DNA from: Phormidesmis sp039111275
GTDB taxonomy: Bacteria > Cyanobacteriota > Cyanobacteriia > Phormidesmidales > Phormidesmidaceae
Direction of reading: 5' to 3'
Assembly (NCBI GenBank): GCA_039111275.1
Contig: JBCCOH010000002.1
Location: 47,403 to 111,402 of the forward strand
DNA length: 64,000 nt
The notes under the pieces are model-generated. The model was not told where the DNA came from, did not search any database, and worked only from the letters and a program-made list of their open reading frames with translations. Below are positions 59,924 through 64,000 of the stretch, piece after piece (position 1 is the stretch's first letter; each line of letters opens with the position of its first letter). The position numbers and the translations under genes are program-made.

Positions 59924-60952
59924 ATGAATCCGTTGGGTAATAGCGGTGTATTGGTCGGTGAAGCGGCGGCGCTGCTAGCGGCTTTTTTGTGGGCGGCAGC
60001 GTCTTTGATGTTTGGCCGAATGGGCCGACAGATCGCGCCTCTTGTGCTGAACCTGGTTAAAGGTGTCTTTGCGCTGGCTATGCTAATGCTGACAATTTTG
60101 ATTCAGACAGGGATTTCGGAGGCGCCTGATCTGCCGCTGGTTGCTGTGACCTTGTTGGTGCTGAGCGGTGGACTGGGAATTGGGCTAGGGGATACGGCCT
60201 ACTTTTCGGCTATCAACACTTTGGGTGCCAGGAAAGCGCTGTTGCTAGAAACACTGGCTCCGCCTATGAGTACAGTTCTAGCCTGGGTTTTCTTGGCGGA
60301 GCGTCTGCCGCTTAGTGCGATCGCAGGCATTTTGATCACCCTTTTGGGGATTGCCTGGGTAATTAGCGAACGGGTAGCAGGCGACCCGCTACCAGCGACT
60401 AAAGCAGGGCTGCGAATCTCTCTGTTAGCAACGTTTTGCCAGGCGGCAGGTGCAGTCCTCTCTAGAGCGGCACTCGCTGAAACAGCAGTCTCTCCTCTAT
60501 GGAGCAGTCTGATTCGGCTATCGGCTGGATTAGTCTTTATGGCTGGACTAGTCATAGCTAGACCACAATATCTAGAAGTAAAGGCTTCTAGACCTTCGGT
60601 TTCTAAGCCTTCGGTTTCTGGACCTTTGGTTTCTGAGCCTTCGTCAGAGGAGTATTCGTCAAATGGACCTTCCTCAAACAGATGGCGAGCGGTGATGGTA
60701 CTGCTAAAGTCGCCTCAGCTGCTTGTCGGGGTGGCGATCGCGTCTTTTTTTGCGACCTATTTAGGCATCTGGCTACAGCAGACTGCACTGAAATACACAG
60801 CCACAGGAATTGCTCAAGCATTGCTAGCAACCAGCCCGCTTTTTGTATTGCCGATCGCAGCAATGCTAGGTGAAAAGATTACTCAGCGCGCGGTCTTGGG
60901 GGTTGCGATCACCCTTGGCGGTGTGTGGCTACTGCTATACAGCAGCGTTTGA
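59924..60952 (+). CDS. EamA/DMT-family transporter
   Basis: A 342-residue protein with about ten membrane helices in two EamA repeats (about 10-145 and 165-340). Between two helices of the second repeat, a hydrophilic loop (about 208-245) is expanded by a degenerate in-frame repeat encoding Lys/Gly/Glu-Pro-Ser-Val-Ser units (60590-60660). It probably exports a metabolite, whose identity is unknown. Confidence 0.85.
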   Translation: MNPLGNSGVLVGEAAALLAAFLWAAASLMFGRMGRQIAPLVLNLVKGVFALAMLMLTILIQTGISEAPDLPLVAVTLLVLSGGLGIGLGDTAYFSAINTLGARKALLLETLAPPMSTVLAWVFLAERLPLSAIAGILITLLGIAWVISERVAGDPLPATKAGLRISLLATFCQAAGAVLSRAALAETAVSPLWSSLIRLSAGLVFMAGLVIARPQYLEVKASRPSVSKPSVSGPLVSEPSSEEYSSNGPSSNRWRAVMVLLKSPQLLVGVAIASFFATYLGIWLQQTALKYTATGIAQALLATSPLFVLPIAAMLGEKITQRAVLGVAITLGGVWLLLYSSV

Positions 60953-60979
60953 CTAGAATTTGAGCCCAGCTTACAAGCC

Positions 60980-61234
60980 TCACGCCGTAGCCTGTCGAGC
61001 TGTACCCCGATTACGAGCGCTCTTTTCCATACGATGCTGCAACGATGGAATGATCTGTGAAGCAGACTCTTCTGTAGGCGGTGGAGGCAGTACCTCTTTT
61101 GAGAGAGACGCCCTCGGTATTGCATCTTTTATGTACTTTACTCGCCACTGCCCAGTCGCAGGATCTCGGTAGCTTTCAAACGGGTTGGGTGTCAGCGGCT
61201 TTTTGCAAGGTTTGGGCACAAAATCTTTCCTCAA
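60980..61234 (-). CDS. Small conserved-looking cyanobacterial protein
   Basis: An 84-residue protein, basic and Pro-rich, with a compact motif NPFESYRDPATGQWRVKYI (about 17-36) that looks conserved. It has no signal or membrane helix. It is convergent with the EamA gene, with 27 bp between them. I recall no named family, but the codon use and motif support a real gene. Confidence 0.55.
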   Translation of the reverse strand: MRKDFVPKPCKKPLTPNPFESYRDPATGQWRVKYIKDAIPRASLSKEVLPPPPTEESASQIIPSLQHRMEKSARNRGTARQATA

Positions 61235-61521
61235 CTGTGCATCTCTAACAGTTTTTCTTTCAATGCCAAGGTCTATATGATTAAAAAAGAGGCCGAAAAA
61301 GAGATGTTTGAAAAAGAACTTTAAAACAGCTTGTAGCGTACGGAGCTACGCATAGACACAGCTAGATATACTCGTATATTTATGTATCCCCGGAAGTTTT
61401 GTAAACGCTGTATGAAGTCCATTGATCGGTTGTGTGAAATCAATCTACTGCCTGCGGTGTTCCTCTGTGGTGTTCCTATTAGGCATTACTGAACGAGGGA
61501 CACCCGTATCGTCTAAGTACA
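61235..61521. other. Gene-free interval upstream of the 84-residue protein
   Basis: About 290 AT-rich bases between the minus-strand 84-residue gene and the mltA stop. The promoter of the small gene should be here. I see no strong repeat or hairpin. Confidence 0.4.
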
Positions 61522-62784
61522 TTACTCTTCTTTTAGTAGCAAATAATACAGACTACCTTCATGGTTGATTAGGCCAGCTAGCTCTCCTGCATCTGTTCCA
61601 GTTCCTGTAAAAAGATCCACGCGACCAGCCCCTTTGATTGCCCCCCCGGTGTCTTGGTCGAGCACTATCCTGCTAGTCGTCCTACTACTTGACGGAGTTT
61701 CTACCTGAACTGCGCCTTGCTCTGCTTCGTTCGAGCCAGTCTGAGGAAACGGAAGACTAATCAGGGCCAAAGCACCTGGCGGCATCAATGTCTTGTCTGT
61801 GGCGATAGAGCGCCCCGCCGTTACCGGATAGCCGAGACTACCGGTAGCAGGCGCACCATTAGTTTCTCTAAAGAAAACGAAGCGATTGTTCCGTGGGATG
61901 TAGCTATCTAGCGCCGCTGGGTTCTGTTCAAAGTAGGCCATTAGTACTGGCAGCGTCAGCGCGTCTGCAGCAATGATGCCGTCATCAATCAGGGCCCGTC
62001 CAATGCTGGTGTAAGGATAATTCGTTCGGTCGTCATAGCCCACCGAAAGCGTGTTACCGTCTGTCATCTCCAACCGAGCAGAGCCCTGTACCTGAATCAA
62101 AAAGGCTTCTAGACGAGTGGGTAGCCAGGCTATCCCTAAGTCTTCGAGTGGGCCTAGCTGTGACTGTAGGCCATCAACGCCCTCTAGATCTGCGCGGGTC
62201 GGGTGGGGCTCGGGCCACTGATCTAGGTCGGGTGGGCGTCTGTAGATAGGATAGCGATAGGTTTCATCGGGTGTGAAGCTAGCCTGATAAGTAGGCTCAA
62301 AGTAGCCAGTAAAGGCGACTGTACCCGCTTTGTCTTGGCCAACCGCCTGGTAAAAATCGAACTCGGCAGCGACGGCTGCCTGTAATTCTGTAATGGAGTC
62401 ACTGAAGGCAACTAGAGTGCGAAAGCGCTGAAGGCTGCGACGAACTCGGCTATAGGTAATGTCAGTCACAGCGTAGTTGCGGTAGGCAGTAACAGCGCTG
62501 GGTGTATGCATGTAGGCCAAGCTATTATCAACTGCGGCTAGAAGAGCAGCGCGATCAGCTGCTAGTAGAGCGATGTCTTTCTTGATTAGCTCGGCGGCCT
62601 GCTGCTTTGCGTAGCCGCGCAGCTGCACGAGTGGAACTGAGGCGTCTGTAGTCAGGCTCTCTTCACTGGCTTCATTACTAGTTTCATTTGGCAAAGGGCT
62701 GTCTGCGTAACAAATAGCACCCGTAAGCGCGAGTGCGATCGCCAAGGTAGCCGTTTTAAAAAAGACTTGTACAGCAGTTCTCAA
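61522..62784 (-). CDS. mltA: Membrane-bound lytic murein transglycosylase A
   Basis: A 420-residue MltA. A signal peptide lies at about 1-28 (ATLAIALALTGAICYA; the Cys is a possible lipid site). The MltA domain (about 130-310) has GYFEPTYQASF, IYRRPPDL, LEAFLIQVQGSARLEM and YPYTSIGRALI. The C-terminal 3D/barwin part carries the catalytic acids in LDQDTGGAIKGAGRVDLFTG. It cleaves peptidoglycan glycan strands to 1,6-anhydro products in the periplasm. Divergent from dedA with 250 bp between. Confidence 0.93.
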   Translation of the reverse strand: MRTAVQVFFKTATLAIALALTGAICYADSPLPNETSNEASEESLTTDASVPLVQLRGYAKQQAAELIKKDIALLAADRAALLAAVDNSLAYMHTPSAVTAYRNYAVTDITYSRVRRSLQRFRTLVAFSDSITELQAAVAAEFDFYQAVGQDKAGTVAFTGYFEPTYQASFTPDETYRYPIYRRPPDLDQWPEPHPTRADLEGVDGLQSQLGPLEDLGIAWLPTRLEAFLIQVQGSARLEMTDGNTLSVGYDDRTNYPYTSIGRALIDDGIIAADALTLPVLMAYFEQNPAALDSYIPRNNRFVFFRETNGAPATGSLGYPVTAGRSIATDKTLMPPGALALISLPFPQTGSNEAEQGAVQVETPSSSRTTSRIVLDQDTGGAIKGAGRVDLFTGTGTDAGELAGLINHEGSLYYLLLKEE

Positions 62785-63000
62785 GACAGGTTCCCAAATC
62801 TCATTAAGTAATACTACCGGGTCTAGGTTCGTTTTGATGTGATTTTGAAACGTGTGACCAATCGGCGTATAAATACCTAATCAAGAAAACCTCGCGCCTG
62901 GTCGAGAAATGTGCTTCTAGTTAGATGACTTTGAGCAAAAATACAGCGCAATATGTATTGCAAGTAAATTGCACAATGTTGCAGTGAACTGCACAAAAGA

Positions 63001-63026
63001 TTACTTGGAACTTTTACTTGGAACTT
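63001..63026 (+). repeat. 13-bp direct repeat before dedA
   Basis: TTACTTGGAACTT occurs twice without spacer (63001-63013 and 63014-63026), ending 8 bp before the TTG start of dedA. It occupies the ribosome-binding region and offers no normal Shine-Dalgarno sequence. Confidence 0.8.
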
Positions 63027-63034
63027 ATTGAGCT

Positions 63035-63658
63035 TTGGACGTTCTAGAACGGGTTGTTGATATTATTTCGCTTTTTGGCTACTGGGGCATCGCTTTTCTG
63101 ATGCTGCTGGAGAATATAATACCGCCGATTCCTTCTGAGCTGATTATGCCGCTGGCTGGGTTTGCGGTGGCTAGAGGCGAAATGAATATGGCGATCGCGA
63201 TTACGGCGGGAACTGTTGGCTCTGTTCTAGGCGGGCTAGCATGGTACTACGTTGGCAAGTTTTTGGGACTAGAGAGAATACGCCAGCTTGCTGATAGATA
63301 CGGAAAGTGGCTAGGCATCTCTAGCAAAGAGGTGATGGCAACTCAAAAGTGGTTTTCCAAGCGGGGCTATTGGGCTATTGGGCTGGGCCGTCTGGTTCCT
63401 GGCATTCGCACATATATTTCTGTCCCGGCAGGGATCGCCGACATGCCGATGTTTCAATTTCTGGTATATTCCACAATTGGCTCTTTAGTCTGGATCGCTC
63501 TGCTGACGGTAGCGGGCTTTTGGCTAGGCGCAAGCTACGAAAAAGTAGGAGAGTTTCTAGCGCCGATCAGTAAGATTGTGCTGGTTTCGATTGTGGTGTT
63601 CGTAATTGCCAGGGTGCTATCTCAGCTAAAAAAGAACAACACCAACATTCGGCGCTAG
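63035..63658 (+). CDS. DedA-family membrane protein
   Basis: A 207-residue DedA/SNARE-associated protein with four to six membrane segments. Family motifs are ENIIPPIPSELIMPLAGF, GSVLGGLAWYYVGKFLG and the basic GRLVPGIRTYISVPAG. DedA proteins are linked to proton gradient maintenance and lipid carrier recycling. The start is a TTG at 63035, since an in-frame stop lies directly upstream (63029-63031) and no earlier start exists. The ribosome site is poor, which suggests low expression. Confidence 0.9.
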   Translation: MDVLERVVDIISLFGYWGIAFLMLLENIIPPIPSELIMPLAGFAVARGEMNMAIAITAGTVGSVLGGLAWYYVGKFLGLERIRQLADRYGKWLGISSKEVMATQKWFSKRGYWAIGLGRLVPGIRTYISVPAGIADMPMFQFLVYSTIGSLVWIALLTVAGFWLGASYEKVGEFLAPISKIVLVSIVVFVIARVLSQLKKNNTNIRR

Positions 63659-63678
63659 TTTCCTCACTGGCTATGCTT

Positions 63679-64000
63679 TCAAGTAATAGCGCGAGTCGCT
63701 TCTGAAAATACGCAGCGTCCCATAGAAAGATCGAACAGATGAAGGCCATATCTACGTGAAAGCTCTTCAAAAACGCGAAGCCCTCTAACGCTATTGCCGT
63801 TTTTATCAATTTTGGGAGAAAAAGTAGCGATACCGGCTTTGCCCGGGACCACCGCCAAAATTCCGCCAGAAACGCCGCTTTTGGCTGGGATACCTACTCG
63901 ATAAGCCCATTCTCCTGCCCGGTTGTACATACCACAGGTGTACATCACGCTCAGAATGTCTCGAACGTAGTCGGGATCAACAGCCTGCTGTCCGGTGATA
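63679..64000 (-). CDS. glsA: Glutaminase, C-terminal part (runs off the window)
   Basis: The last about 106 residues of a serine-dependent beta-lactamase-like glutaminase (glutamine to glutamate plus ammonia). The segments VDPDYVRDILSVMYTCGMY, GEWAYRVGIPAKSGVSGGI and IDKNGNSVRGLRV match the C-terminal third of GlsA, including the Tyr and Lys-Ser-Gly active-site elements. The frame stays open to the window edge, so the N-terminal two thirds lie outside. Confidence 0.92.
   Translation of the reverse strand, partial: ITGQQAVDPDYVRDILSVMYTCGMYNRAGEWAYRVGIPAKSGVSGGILAVVPGKAGIATFSPKIDKNGNSVRGLRVFEELSRRYGLHLFDLSMGRCVFSEATRAIT

Overview
The window comes from a cyanobacterium. The HIP1 octamer GCGATCGC recurs throughout, and many genes belong to families that are cyanobacterial or typical of the phylum: ZipN/Ftn2, DUF3038-DUF4335, DUF3318, the UPF0182 protein, pdhB-secD-secF, and a Pix-type phototaxis cluster with bilin-binding GAF motifs. 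Overall style suggests a Leptolyngbya/Phormidesmis-like genome, but the sequence alone does not fix the genus. I saw no rRNA, tRNA, CRISPR array, transposase or phage gene.

Layout. 0.3-4.0 kb: a CHASE2 histidine kinase and two response regulators. 4.2-5.4 kb: a small coiled-coil protein and a histidine phosphatase. 5.6-23.2 kb: a large scavenging region. A plus-strand operon holds a TauA/SsuA-type ABC importer, an M20 amidohydrolase and a biuret-hydrolase-like cysteine hydrolase. It converges on a minus-strand operon: an AprA-like flavoprotein, an AprB-like ferredoxin, a HEAT-repeat protein, an Mrp Fe-S carrier, allophanate hydrolase and an EamA exporter. Divergent from that operon is a LysR regulator fused to a complete ABC-type substrate-binding domain. 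Next comes a second importer whose binding protein is homologous to the fused domain and has its own NosL-like C-terminal domain. 23.5-31.6 kb: PsiE, fmt, an OmpA-like protein, the DUF4335/DUF3038 pair and zipN. 32-41 kb: pdhA, pdhB, secD, secF, nagB and UPF0182. 41-53 kb: a minus-strand Pix-like chemotaxis/phototaxis cluster (pixG, pixH, pixI, pixJ, pixL, an extra CheW-like gene and a membrane protein). 54-64 kb: an adenylate cyclase with a duplicated C-terminal domain, a glycosyltransferase, CIA30, DUF3318, dus, an EamA transporter, mltA, dedA and the C-terminal end of glutaminase.

How the genes may work together. The part that looks least described is 11-23 kb. The flavoprotein-ferredoxin pair resembles APS reductase AprAB and, by gene context, the asf (arylsulfonate desulfurisation) clusters of Pseudomonas. 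Mrp could supply Fe-S clusters to the ferredoxin. The LysR-binding-protein fusion could read the same ligand in the cytoplasm that the neighbouring binding protein captures outside. A 13-bp motif shared by the two relevant promoter regions, each framed by an inverted repeat, is a candidate operator. Biuret hydrolase and allophanate hydrolase together would release ammonium from biuret-like compounds, so the region as a whole may serve organic sulfur and nitrogen scavenging. The substrates are inferred, not shown.

Short tandem repeats of 8-15 bp, several in frame inside genes, recur across the window, as do several dispersed palindromic intergenic repeats.
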